From Vulcanococcus sp. SFB_649D_100_25 (GTDB lineage: Bacteria > Cyanobacteriota > Cyanobacteriia > PCC-6307 > Cyanobiaceae), in NCBI GenBank assembly GCA_030833825.1, contig JAURGL010000070.1, positions 1-8,793 on the forward strand: 8,793 nt of DNA. Direction: 5' to 3'. This document shows positions 1-7,546 of the stretch, one piece after another. Position numbers and translations under genes: made by a program. Numbering within the stretch: position 1 is the first letter of the stretch; each line of letters begins with the position of its first letter. A model generated the notes under the pieces. It did not search any database. It was not told where the DNA came from and worked only from the letters and a program-made list of their open reading frames with translations.

Positions 1-537
1 GGCGATGAAGGTGCCCTCGCAGAGCCGAGCCAGTTCCTTCCCCTGGCTTGTCCAGGCGGCCTCGGCGTAGGTCCCGGTATGCAGCTCCACCCAGCGGGCC
101 CCGGTGGCGTTGCAGGCCTCGAGTTGTCGGGTTTCGGCATCCACAAACAGGCTCACCCCGATGCCGGCGTCCTGCAGGCGTCCCACCAGGCCCTTGAGGG
201 GATCGAGTTGCCCTGCCACGTCGAGGCCCCCCTCGGTGGTGACCTCCTCGCGCTTTTCGGGCACCAGGGTGACCATGTCGGGCTTGATCCGCAGGGCGAT
301 CGCCTCCATCTCGGAGGTGGCGGCCATCTCGAGGTTGAGGCGGCTGCGGACGGTCTGGCGCAGCAGTTCCACATCCCGGTCCTGGATGTGACGTCGGTCT
401 TCCCGCAGGTGCACCGTGATGCCGTCGGCCCCCCCCAACTCCGCAAGCAGGGCGTAACTCACCGGGTCGGGTTCCACCGTGCGTCGGGCCTGGCGCACGT
501 TGGCGATGTGATCGATGTTCACGCCAAGGCTGGCCAT
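1..537 (-). CDS. pdxJ: Pyridoxine 5'-phosphate synthase PdxJ, 3' end cut by the window
   Basis: PdxJ condenses 1-deoxy-D-xylulose 5-phosphate with 3-amino-2-oxopropyl phosphate to make pyridoxine 5'-phosphate, the ring-closing step of the DXP-dependent vitamin B6 pathway; the enzyme is cytosolic. The frame opens at ATG 537 (minus) with MASLGVNIDHIANVRQAR and stays open for 179 codons to base 1; the family is about 240 residues, so roughly the last 60 are missing. Family blocks are clear: GADGITVHLREDRRH (about residues 36-50), NLEMA (68-72), LVPEKREEVTTEGGLDVAG and, near the edge, WVELHTGTYA. By alignment from memory with the E. coli enzyme, H43, R45 and E70 match active-site H45, R47 and E72. 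The gene is divergent from the acyltransferase gene, with about 136 nt between start codons. No frameshift is seen. Identity is very secure. Confidence 0.96.
   Translation of the reverse strand, partial: MASLGVNIDHIANVRQARRTVEPDPVSYALLAELGGADGITVHLREDRRHIQDRDVELLRQTVRSRLNLEMAATSEMEAIALRIKPDMVTLVPEKREEVTTEGGLDVAGQLDPLKGLVGRLQDAGIGVSLFVDAETRQLEACNATGARWVELHTGTYAEAAWTSQGKELARLCEGTFIA
296..303. repeat. HIP1 octamer GCGATCGC
   Basis: A copy of the highly iterated palindrome of many cyanobacterial genomes, inside pdxJ and extended to GGCGATCGCC. Confidence 0.7.
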
Positions 538-559
538 GGCAACGCTTGCTTCTGGCCGG

Positions 560-565
560 ATCTTA
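560..565 (-). promoter_or_regulatory. Possible -10 box (TAAGAT) for pdxJ
   Basis: On the minus strand TAAGAT lies 22 nt upstream of the pdxJ ATG, a reasonable place for a sigma70-type -10 element giving a leader of about 15 nt. No convincing -35 hexamer is seen at 16-18 nt. The same eight bases TAAGATCC occur at a similar distance before psbY. This is suggestive only. Confidence 0.3.
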
Positions 566-568
566 TGG

Positions 569-581
569 AGCGCCAGGCGCT
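569..581. repeat. Perfect short inverted repeat in the pdxJ/acyltransferase divergent gap
   Basis: AGCGCC-A-GGCGCT is a 6-bp perfect dyad with a one-base centre. It lies just upstream of the possible pdxJ -10 box, between two divergent genes, so an operator role is conceivable. In such GC-rich DNA a dyad of this size can also arise by chance. Confidence 0.3.
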
Positions 582-673
582 GCCCGCTCTGGTAACTGCC
601 TGCCCGGCGGGCGCAAACAGGATTGGGCCCCTTACCGTCGAGTTGAGCTTTTGGGGCTGAGGTGTTCGGACCG

Positions 674-1393
674 ATGACGGCGGATGGCACGGCATCGGTG
701 GCCCTCACGGAACGGGAGCGGACCCTCTGCAATGGGATCAACCCCTGGTTGGCTCCCCTGGCGATGCTCCTCACCCAGGACATCGCTTTAAAGAGGTATT
801 TCGCTGGCGGGATCACCCTGCTGGGGCAGGAGCACCTGCCGGATGGCGGACCGGTGCTGCTGGCCCCCACCCACCGCTCCCGCTGGGATGCCCTGATGCT
901 TCCCCATGCAGCGGGGCGCCGGGTCACCGGACGGGATTGCCGCTTCATGGTCACCAGCGATGAGATGTCCGGCCTGCAGGGCTGGTTCCTGCATCGCCTG
1001 GGCTGCTTCCCGGTGAATCCCCGCAAGCCGGCGGCAGCTTCCCTGCGCTTTGCGGTGGACCTCCTGCAGGGGGGGCAGCAACTGGTGATGTTCCCGGAGG
1101 GGCGGATCATCCAGGACGACCCCGAGATGCGCTTGATGCCGGGGCTGGCCAGGCTCACGGCCCTGGCGGAGGGTCAGGGGGTGGCGGTGACGGTGATCCC
1201 AGTCGGAATCGCCTACGGGCATGCCAAGCCCCGCTTCGGAGATCGCGCCGCCCTCTGCTTCGGGCCGGCGTTGCGCCTTCAGGGAACCGACCGAGCCGCG
1301 ATCGCGGCCCTCACCCACGACCTCTGCGGGGCCCTTCAGGCGGCTGAGGGCAAGGCCCGGGATGCGGTGGGCCGCCCCTTGCAGCGCCCGTAA
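674..1393 (+). CDS. PlsC-family lysophospholipid acyltransferase (probable 1-acyl-glycerol-3-phosphate acyltransferase)
   Basis: Members of this family transfer a fatty acyl group to the free hydroxyl of lysophosphatidic acid or a related lysolipid at the inner membrane, giving phosphatidic acid for phospho- and glycolipids. From ATG 674 the protein is 239 aa, normal for short PlsC enzymes. The catalytic HX4D box is THRSRWD (H67, D72), the substrate-binding FPEG motif is at 140-143, and the VIPVG block at 174-178. A hydrophobic stretch near residues 26-34 fits a shallow membrane helix. An in-frame GTG at 662 would add four residues; I prefer ATG 674 because GAGGTG (659-664) sits 9 nt before it as a ribosome binding site. 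Which lysolipid it uses cannot be read from sequence; other acyltransferases share the motifs. The next gene starts 26 nt after its stop. Confidence 0.88.
   Translation: MTADGTASVALTERERTLCNGINPWLAPLAMLLTQDIALKRYFAGGITLLGQEHLPDGGPVLLAPTHRSRWDALMLPHAAGRRVTGRDCRFMVTSDEMSGLQGWFLHRLGCFPVNPRKPAAASLRFAVDLLQGGQQLVMFPEGRIIQDDPEMRLMPGLARLTALAEGQGVAVTVIPVGIAYGHAKPRFGDRAALCFGPALRLQGTDRAAIAALTHDLCGALQAAEGKARDAVGRPLQRP
1298..1305. repeat. HIP1 octamer GCGATCGC
   Basis: Second HIP1 copy, inside the acyltransferase gene, extended to CGCGATCGCG. Confidence 0.7.
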
Positions 1394-1419
1394 AGTTCTT
1401 GCACTCCGCAAGCTCCATC

Positions 1420-1947
1420 GTGCGTCGGCAGTTCGCCGCCTTCAGCCTCTCCGCCCTGGCGGCGGTTGCCACCGGCTTCTCGGCTCTCCCCTCCCAGGCC
1501 GATGAGGCCCAGAAAGTGCTGGAGTCCCCCAGCAGTGGCTTCAACCTGAACGCCATCGAAGCCAAGGTGGCCCAAGGTGATGCGGCCGCATCCGCCGGCA
1601 ACCTGCAACAGGCCAAGGCCGACTACGACTCCGCCCGCGAGGCCGCCCAGAGCCTGACCCGCTTCTACCGCAACCTCAGCGGCTCCTTCCGGGGCCTGGA
1701 TGCCCGCATCCCCCGCGAGATGGACCAGAAGGGCCGCTCGGCCCTCGAGCTCCAGGCCAGCATTGACCTGCGCCTGGCGTCCCTGCTGCGCCGCATGAAC
1801 CAGCCCGCTACTGCTGTGCCTTTGCTGGTTCAGGTGATTCAGATCACCACCCCTGCTAGCCCATCGGGCCAGAAGGCTTATCAGAGCCTGCTGGAGCTGG
1901 GCTTCGTCACCACGCCCTTCGCCGGTGGTTCGGCCGCGGGCAACTGA
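1420..1947 (+). CDS. Secreted or lumenal TPR-like protein of unknown function
   Basis: I do not recognise a named family. From GTG 1420 the product is 175 aa and begins with a typical Sec signal peptide: basic MRRQ, a hydrophobic core (about residues 5-23) and an SQA cleavage site before D28. There is no lipobox cysteine. The mature part is helical and alanine/leucine-rich; a segment around residues 46-84 (QGDAAASAGNLQQAKADY) and another around 108-143 (ASLLRRMNQPATAVPLL) have the spacing and small-residue pattern of degenerate tetratricopeptide repeats, so a protein-binding role in periplasm or thylakoid lumen is plausible. A TTG at 1399 would extend the frame by seven residues but would blunt the signal peptide start, so GTG 1420 is preferred. 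No clear Shine-Dalgarno is seen. It lies 26 nt after the acyltransferase and may be co-transcribed with it. Confidence 0.8.
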   Translation: MRRQFAAFSLSALAAVATGFSALPSQADEAQKVLESPSSGFNLNAIEAKVAQGDAAASAGNLQQAKADYDSAREAAQSLTRFYRNLSGSFRGLDARIPREMDQKGRSALELQASIDLRLASLLRRMNQPATAVPLLVQVIQITTPASPSGQKAYQSLLELGFVTTPFAGGSAAGN

Positions 1948-1994
1948 TTCCGCAGTCCGTCTTCTTACAGTCCCAAGCTCACTGATCTGAGGTC

Positions 1995-2228
1995 ATGGTT
2001 CATCCCGACCAGGTGAAGGCCGCCATTGCTTCGGCTCTGCCCGATGCCTGCGTTGAGGTGGAAGACCTCACCGGGGGTGGTGATCACCTGCAGGTGAAAG
2101 TGGTCTCGTCGGCCTTCGCCGGGCTGAGCCGCATCAAGCAGCACCAGTTGGTTTACGGGGCCCTGCGCAGCGAGCTCGCCAGCGAAGCGATCCACGCCCT
2201 TGCCCTGCAGACAGGCACCCCCGCCTGA
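1995..2228 (+). CDS. bolA: BolA family protein
   Basis: The 77-aa product matches the short BolA family (about 75-105 aa): GDHLQVKVVSSAFAGLSRI (about 29-47), then the helix with H50 (QHQLVYGAL) and the C-terminal IHALAL block with H67. BolA proteins partner with CGFS monothiol glutaredoxins, forming [2Fe-2S]-bridged heterodimers in which BolA supplies a histidine; they act in iron-sulfur handling and sensing. The next gene, 33 nt downstream on the same strand, is exactly such a glutaredoxin, so the two are very likely one operon. The start is the ATG in GAGGTCATG; the GAGG is only 2 nt from the ATG, too close for an ideal ribosome binding site. There is a 47-nt gap after the TPR-like gene with no obvious terminator. 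Confidence 0.94.
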   Translation: MVHPDQVKAAIASALPDACVEVEDLTGGGDHLQVKVVSSAFAGLSRIKQHQLVYGALRSELASEAIHALALQTGTPA

Positions 2229-2261
2229 TCTCCCGTTTCAAGTCTCAGCACTCCACCTCCC

Positions 2262-2582
2262 ATGGATTCCTCTCTCAAGCAACGCCTGGATCAACTGGTG
2301 GGCAGTAGCCCCATCTTTGTGTTCATGAAGGGCAACAAGCTGATGCCCCAGTGCGGCTTCAGCAACAACGTGGTGCAGATCCTCAACGCCATGGCCGTGC
2401 CCTTTGAAACCTTCGACGTCCTCTCCGACATGGAGATCCGTCAGGGCATCAAGGAGTATTCCGATTGGCCGACGATCCCCCAGGTGTACGTGAACGGGGA
2501 GTTCATCGGCGGATCCGACATCCTGATCGAGATGTACAACTCCGGTGAATTGCGCGAAAAGCTGGCGGTGGCTCTGGCCTGA
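2262..2582 (+). CDS. grxD: Monothiol CGFS glutaredoxin (Grx4/GrxD type)
   Basis: Monothiol glutaredoxins bind a [2Fe-2S] cluster with glutathione and pass clusters to apo-proteins or, with BolA, sense iron. The 106-aa protein is full length for a single-domain GrxD. The sequence shows FMKGNKLMPQCGFS with active cysteine C31 in the CGFS signature, the conserved lysine of FMKG (K23), the cis-proline segment WPTIPQ (69-74) and the GSH-binding block NGEFIGGSDI (78-87). No second cysteine follows C31, so dithiol disulfide chemistry is not expected. It forms a conserved pair with bolA immediately upstream. Its stop codon lies inside a hairpin shared with the convergent small gene downstream. Confidence 0.96.
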   Translation: MDSSLKQRLDQLVGSSPIFVFMKGNKLMPQCGFSNNVVQILNAMAVPFETFDVLSDMEIRQGIKEYSDWPTIPQVYVNGEFIGGSDILIEMYNSGELREKLAVALA

Positions 2583-2598
2583 GCGGCCTGTCGCTCAG
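2579..2598. terminator. Bidirectional hairpin containing both convergent stop codons
   Basis: CTGAGCG (2579-2585) and CGCTCAG (2592-2598) form a perfect 7-bp stem around a 6-nt loop. The left arm contains the TGA of the glutaredoxin and the right arm the stop of the small leftward gene. Neither side has a T-tract (only TT follows rightward), so it is not a textbook intrinsic terminator; it may end transcription weakly or protect 3' ends of both mRNAs. Confidence 0.5.
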
Positions 2599-2861
2599 TT
2601 CCGGCCGGTTTCGTAGAGGGTCCGCACATCACCGTCGGGCCCGATGAAGCTGGAGGGGTCGAGGATCCAGCGATCCACCAGCTCCTCGAGCCTGCGTTGC
2701 GCGATCGGATCGAGGACCGCGGTGCGGCGCAGGGCATGCAGGTACCCGTCGGCGTAGAGCCGCAGTTCCGAGGGCCCGTGGTGCCGGCTGGCCAATGACT
2801 GGCAGGCATCGCACAGCGATTGGAAGTGGCGGATCGCGTCGGGGTTCTGCAGGGCGGTCAT
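2595..2861 (-). CDS. Small conserved cyanobacterial protein, DUF6761-like
   Basis: The 88-aa product starts MTALQNPDAIRHFQSL and reads as a compact all-helical acidic/basic protein with no membrane segment or signal peptide. The central block LRLYADGYLHALRR (about 33-46) and LEELVDRWILDPSSF (about 58-72) resemble what I remember of the DUF6761 family of cyanobacteria; the assignment is from memory and its function is unknown. A much longer frame extends upstream to about 3065 but would read through the divergent response regulator's start region; the ATG at 2861 gives the family-size protein and is preferred. It is divergent from the regulator gene (93 nt between starts) and convergent with the glutaredoxin gene (12 nt between stops). 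Confidence 0.78.
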   Translation of the reverse strand: MTALQNPDAIRHFQSLCDACQSLASRHHGPSELRLYADGYLHALRRTAVLDPIAQRRLEELVDRWILDPSSFIGPDGDVRTLYETGRN

Positions 2862-2942
2862 GGCTGGACCGGGTGGGACAGCTGGCAAGGCATCGCCTGA
2901 TACCACTCTGGCCAGGAAATTACCGATAGCGTAGAGAGAAGC

Positions 2943-2948
2943 AAGGAG
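2943..2948 (+). promoter_or_regulatory. Strong Shine-Dalgarno that fixes the response regulator start
   Basis: AAGGAG lies 6 nt before the GTG at 2955. It is one of the few canonical ribosome binding sites in this window and decides for the GTG start over internal ones. Confidence 0.65.
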
Positions 2949-2954
2949 AAGGGA

Positions 2955-3707
2955 GTGTCTGCAAGCCCGTCCAGCTCCGAATCGACGTTGAAGCGGGTGC
3001 TGGTGGTGGACCCTCACCCCACCTTGAGAACGGTCTTGGCCCAGAGGCTTCGGCAGGACGGACACCTCACCGCGGCTGTCTCCACCGCCTCAGAGGCGAT
3101 CGCCCTGTGCGATGACCTCTCCCCTGATCTGCTGGTGGCTGCAGAGCTCCTGGAGGAAACCTCCGCCCTGAGGTTGGCCGGGCAGCTGCGCTGCCCGGTG
3201 ATGGTCCTGACGGCCCGCACCGGCTCTGAGCCCGTGGTCTCGCTGCTGGATGCGGGGGCCGATGACGTCCTCCGCAAGCCCTTTGGCCTGGAGGAACTGG
3301 CGGCCCGTTGCCGCCTCTTGCTGCGCCGCAGCGCCAGTGGCCTGCAGGAACGGGTCTGCGTGGGGCCCCTGGAGGTGCATCTTCTGCTGCGCCAGGTGAC
3401 CCTCAGTGATCAGCCGGTGGAGCTGAGCCCCAGGGAATTCGCCCTCCTTTGTGCCCTCCTGATGCCCCCGGGCATCGTCCGCAGCCGCAGCGAACTGCTG
3501 CGGATGGCCTGGCCCCCCTTCAGTGGTGGGCCCCGCTCGGTGGATACCCAGGTCCTCACCCTGCGCCGCAAGCTGGAGCAGGCCGGCCTTGGGGAAGGGG
3601 GCGGGATCGAAACGGTCCGACAGCAGGGCTATCGCTTCAGCCTCGACACGATCCCCGCCGAGGGCCTCAGCCCAGCCCCCCTGACGGGATCACCCATCGC
3701 CCGCTGA
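2955..3707 (+). CDS. OmpR/PhoB-type response regulator with an atypical, Asp-less receiver
   Basis: The 250-aa protein has an N-terminal receiver (about 13-125) and a C-terminal winged-helix DNA-binding domain (about 135-230: LSPREFALL, a recognition-helix region RSVDTQVLTLRRKL, and TVRQQGYRF in the wing), the layout of OmpR/PhoB transcription factors. The receiver is unusual. D19 of the acidic pocket is kept (VLVVDP), but the second acidic residue is P20, and where PDLxxLD normally places the phospho-accepting aspartate this protein reads PDLLVAAELL, putting A63 there. The signalling threonine (T86 in VLTA) and the switch lysine (K108 in RKPF) remain. Such receivers usually work without phosphorylation, as in other atypical OmpR-type regulators; that is inference here. 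The GTG start is fixed by AAGGAG 6 nt upstream. No sensor kinase gene is adjacent. The last 41 nt overlap the convergent membrane-protein gene. Target genes are unknown. Confidence 0.92.
   Translation: MSASPSSSESTLKRVLVVDPHPTLRTVLAQRLRQDGHLTAAVSTASEAIALCDDLSPDLLVAAELLEETSALRLAGQLRCPVMVLTARTGSEPVVSLLDAGADDVLRKPFGLEELAARCRLLLRRSASGLQERVCVGPLEVHLLLRQVTLSDQPVELSPREFALLCALLMPPGIVRSRSELLRMAWPPFSGGPRSVDTQVLTLRRKLEQAGLGEGGGIETVRQQGYRFSLDTIPAEGLSPAPLTGSPIAR
3096..3103. repeat. HIP1 octamer GCGATCGC
   Basis: Third HIP1 copy, inside the response regulator gene and extended to GGCGATCGCC. I saw none in the remaining 5.7 kb. Confidence 0.7.
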
Positions 3708-4224
3708 TCAGGGCCCAGGCGAACAGGGCCTCAAACAGGAGCATGGCTGTGCAGAGCCCGGCCAGGAGCTGGTAGGTCCAGGGAGGGCTGATCCGGCCGA
3801 TGGAGCTGGTGTCGATCCCCGCCTCCTGCTCGAAGCGGCCCAGGAATTCCCCGAAGGCTTGCACCCGCTGGGGGAGCAGATAGGCCGAGCCGTCCCCTGA
3901 GCGGACGTAGTAGACCCGGCCGCCCTGACTGGTGCTCACGGGGGTGAGCCCGGTGATCTGATCCCAGTTCAGTTCCCAGCCGCGCCTCAGCAGCCAGGCG
4001 CACCAGCGGGGATGCCCGACCCGGATCCCGGTGTCTTTGAGCTCCACCTGTTCGCTCACCAGGGCCAGCACCAGGACGAGCCCAAGGGGCAGGGCTGCCC
4101 AGAGCAGGGTCTGCAGGTGGGGGGGTGCAAGTAGGGGCAGGGGCAGCACCAGGGCCAGATAGAGGCTGATCAGGGTGAACCGGATCAGCGGGGCCATCGG
4201 GTAGGTGGAGGTCCCCGTCCTCAT
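3667..4224 (-). CDS. Three-helix membrane protein of unknown function, PH-like middle domain
   Basis: I do not recognise a named family. The 185-aa product has two adjacent hydrophobic helices near the N-terminus (about 13-34 and 38-56), a soluble segment (about 57-145) and a third helix (about 151-174). The soluble part (VELKDTGIRVGHP, then LNWDQITGL, then RVYYVRSGDGSAYLLP) has the alternating strand pattern and final helix (AFGEFLGRFEQ) seen in small bacterial PH-like domains attached to membrane hairpins; this is a fold guess. The start at 4224 is supported by an ATGA overlap with the stop of the upstream 95-aa gene, which implies translational coupling; an alternative ATG at 4197 would lose this. 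At its 3' end it overlaps the response regulator gene tail-to-tail by 41 nt, and no terminator is visible between them. Confidence 0.8.
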   Translation of the reverse strand: MRTGTSTYPMAPLIRFTLISLYLALVLPLPLLAPPHLQTLLWAALPLGLVLVLALVSEQVELKDTGIRVGHPRWCAWLLRRGWELNWDQITGLTPVSTSQGGRVYYVRSGDGSAYLLPQRVQAFGEFLGRFEQEAGIDTSSIGRISPPWTYQLLAGLCTAMLLFEALFAWALISGRWVIPSGGLG

Positions 4225-4508
4225 CGGTCCTCGGGGGATCCGGGCAGGGGTTCAATCAGCTCGGAGGGTTGGTAGCGGCCCCCGAAGACCTCCTGCTCAC
4301 GCCCCTTCCAGAACTCCCCGAGGCGCATCAGATCGGCGTGGGCCTCCTGCAGGCGTCCCTCGTATTCCTCGGGATTCATCGAGTCCTTGGCCTCCTTCAG
4401 CTTGGTGAGGCGCAGCAACTGCAGCATCCAGGGCTTGCTCAGTTCACCCCTCTGCTCGAGGTAGTGGGCCAGCTGCTCGGAGCTGGGCATCGGTTCGCTG
4501 CTGGCCAT
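4221..4508 (-). CDS. Small charged conserved protein of unknown function downstream of crtH
   Basis: The 95-aa product is soluble, with no signal peptide or membrane segment, and is strongly helical and charged: ELSKPWMLQLLRLTKLKEAKD (split about 22-42), then EEYEGRLQEAHADLMRLGEFWKGRE (about 47-71), then a proline-rich tail ending EPLPGSPEDR. It looks like a conserved picocyanobacterial hypothetical protein, but I know no function. ATG 4508 is taken as start; an ATG at 4490 would shorten it by six residues. It lies 65 nt downstream of crtH on the same strand, and its TGA overlaps the ATG of the membrane-protein gene by four bases, so those two are almost certainly made together. Co-transcription with crtH is likely but not shown. 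Confidence 0.8.
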   Translation of the reverse strand: MASSEPMPSSEQLAHYLEQRGELSKPWMLQLLRLTKLKEAKDSMNPEEYEGRLQEAHADLMRLGEFWKGREQEVFGGRYQPSELIEPLPGSPEDR

Positions 4509-4573
4509 GGGAGCAAAGCTCAGGGAGTCACCCTATGGGCGCGGCCTGGGGTCCTGCGGGGTCGGTTGTCCGC

Positions 4574-6103
4574 CTAGTCGGGCAGCTGCCAGGGGTTGAG
4601 GCCCAGATCGGCCCCGATCCGGTGCGCGCAGGCAAATCCACTGAAGGCCACCGCATTGAGCCCCTGCCCGGGGAAGCAGGAATCCCCCACGCAGTAGAGG
4701 TTGGGCAGCCCGGTCCGGTTGAAGGGCATCGGCAGGAGCCCCGGCAGCCGCATCGCCGGGATCGGCCCGTAGGTACCCCCCATCCGCCCGAGGAAGCGCC
4801 GGTGGGTGCGGGGTGTCCCGATCTCCTGGTGCCGGATCCCGGCGGAAAGCCCGGGGAGGATCGCCTCCAGGCGCTGCACCAGACGGGCGGCATCCGCGGT
4901 CTTTTTGGCTTTGTAAGCGGCAGGGCTGAGGTCCTTCCAGGCGTTGATGTCGCTGGGGGTGAAGGTGTGCACGATGTGCCGCCCCTCCGGGGCCAGGGAG
5001 GGATCCAGCAGGGTGGGGATCGAGACGAAGATCACCCCCTGCTCGTCTTCCATCGCCCCCCAGTCCTCGAGCAGGAGGTGATGGCAGTGGCATCCCTCGG
5101 GGATCACCCCTGCGTCCACCCCCAGGTGCAGGGAGAGGAAGGAGGGGGAGGGTTTGTAGCGGCGTCGCCAGGTGGTTTCAGCCTTGGGGGTGTGCTCCGC
5201 ATCCACCAGCTTCCCGAAGGTGTCCCAGCGGGTGGCGTTGCTGACGACCCGGCGAGCCCTGATCTCCTCTCCGCTGGCGAGCTTCACCCCCACGGCCTGC
5301 CCGTTCTCGAGCAGCACCTCGGTGACCCGGGCCTTGTAGCGGATCTCGCCGCCGTGGCTCTCGAGGCCCGAGACCAGCTTTTCGGCGATCACCCCCACGC
5401 CTCCTTTGGGGTAGTTGATCCCCCCGGCATGGCGATCGGAGAAGACCATCCCCGCATTGATCATCGGGGTGAGATCGGCGGGCATCACGCTCCAGCAGAA
5501 GCACTCCATGTCGATGAAGCGCAGCAGCTGTTCATCCTTGATGTGCTGGCGGGCCACATCGCCCACGTTGAACGGCAGCCAGCGGGCCAGGCCCAGGCAG
5601 GCCAGGGGGGCCTTGAAGAACACCTTGGCCAGGTAGGCCGGGTCCTCGAGCGAGAGCAGGGGCATCGCGTCGAGGCAGTTGAACACCTGCCAGCAGGTGT
5701 CATAGAAGGCCCGGATCCCCTGGGCTTCATGGGGGAAGAGCCCCGAGAGCCGGGCGATGAAGGCCTCGTAGTCCCGGTCCACCGCCACATTCAGGCCGCC
5801 GGGAAGGTGGTATTCGAGCTGGGCCGGATCAGGGACCGTGTCGCAGTGCTCCCCCACATCGGCCAGGGCGCGGGTGAGGAGGTTGGTGTGCCCCTTCTCC
5901 CCGAACCCGAAGATCATCGAGGCCCCCACATCAAAGGTGTAGCCCTCGCGCCGGAAGCTCCCCCCTGAGCCTCCGGGGATCAGATAGCGCTCCAGCACCA
6001 GGGTTTTCGCCCCTTTGGCCGCCAGCTGGGAGGCGGTGACCAGGCCGCCGATCCCCGATCCGATCACGATCACATCCCAGGAGGGGGCGGGGCTGACGGT
6101 CAC
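4574..6103 (-). CDS. crtH: Carotene cis-trans isomerase (prolycopene isomerase)
   Basis: CrtH (CrtISO) converts poly-cis carotenes, chiefly prolycopene, to all-trans-lycopene after the desaturases CrtP and CrtQ, feeding beta-carotene and xanthophyll synthesis for the photosystems. The 509-aa protein is full length for the family (about 500). It shows the FAD-binding dinucleotide fold VIVIGSGIGG (11-20), then LERYLIPGGSGGSF (about 37-50) typical of carotenoid desaturase/isomerase enzymes, an RYKARVTEVL segment mid-protein, and the C-terminal FAD block CVGDSCFPGQGLNAVAFSG (471-489). The conserved EC-rich MECFCWS region is also present. The start is GTG 6103, 28 nt after the trmFO stop; no good Shine-Dalgarno precedes it. 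The related bacterial desaturase CrtI is an alternative in principle, but the overall sequence and cyanobacterial context favour CrtH. It is probably transcribed with trmFO. Confidence 0.92.
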   Translation of the reverse strand: MTVSPAPSWDVIVIGSGIGGLVTASQLAAKGAKTLVLERYLIPGGSGGSFRREGYTFDVGASMIFGFGEKGHTNLLTRALADVGEHCDTVPDPAQLEYHLPGGLNVAVDRDYEAFIARLSGLFPHEAQGIRAFYDTCWQVFNCLDAMPLLSLEDPAYLAKVFFKAPLACLGLARWLPFNVGDVARQHIKDEQLLRFIDMECFCWSVMPADLTPMINAGMVFSDRHAGGINYPKGGVGVIAEKLVSGLESHGGEIRYKARVTEVLLENGQAVGVKLASGEEIRARRVVSNATRWDTFGKLVDAEHTPKAETTWRRRYKPSPSFLSLHLGVDAGVIPEGCHCHHLLLEDWGAMEDEQGVIFVSIPTLLDPSLAPEGRHIVHTFTPSDINAWKDLSPAAYKAKKTADAARLVQRLEAILPGLSAGIRHQEIGTPRTHRRFLGRMGGTYGPIPAMRLPGLLPMPFNRTGLPNLYCVGDSCFPGQGLNAVAFSGFACAHRIGADLGLNPWQLPD

Positions 6104-6131
6104 CGGATCGTGCGGGTCTGTTGGGGCGACC

Positions 6132-7504
<1,373 letters not shown>

Positions 7505-7509
7505 GCGAA

Positions 7510-7546
7510 ACCGGCTCCACCTGAAGCGATCAGGCTAGGAGCCGGT
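7510..7546 (-). terminator. Strong hairpin between psbY and trmFO
   Basis: ACCGGCTCC (7510-7518) pairs perfectly with GGAGCCGGT (7538-7546), a 9-bp stem, continued by CCTGA/TCAGG (7520-7524 with 7530-7534) around a 5-nt loop; the two stems are separated by a 1x3 internal loop. In the direction of transcription (minus) the stem is followed by TTTCGCG, a very short T-tract, so it is either a weak terminator for psbY or an mRNA-stabilising structure. It ends only 5 nt before the trmFO GTG and would occupy that gene's ribosome binding region. Confidence 0.6.

Noticed and set aside
79..660. 193-codon plus-strand frame at the left edge
   Set aside because: Antisense to pdxJ, whose reading frame is clearly conserved; no protein-like pattern.
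2862..3065. N-terminal extension of the DUF6761-like gene to 156 aa
   Set aside because: It would overlap the start of the divergent response regulator, whose own start is fixed by a strong ribosome binding site; the 88-aa form matches the expected family size.
4535..5968. 477-codon open frame on the plus strand
   Set aside because: It is exactly antisense to the well-conserved crtH. Long antisense frames are expected in GC-rich coding DNA, and the translation (rich in G, P, H, E and V) matches no family I know.
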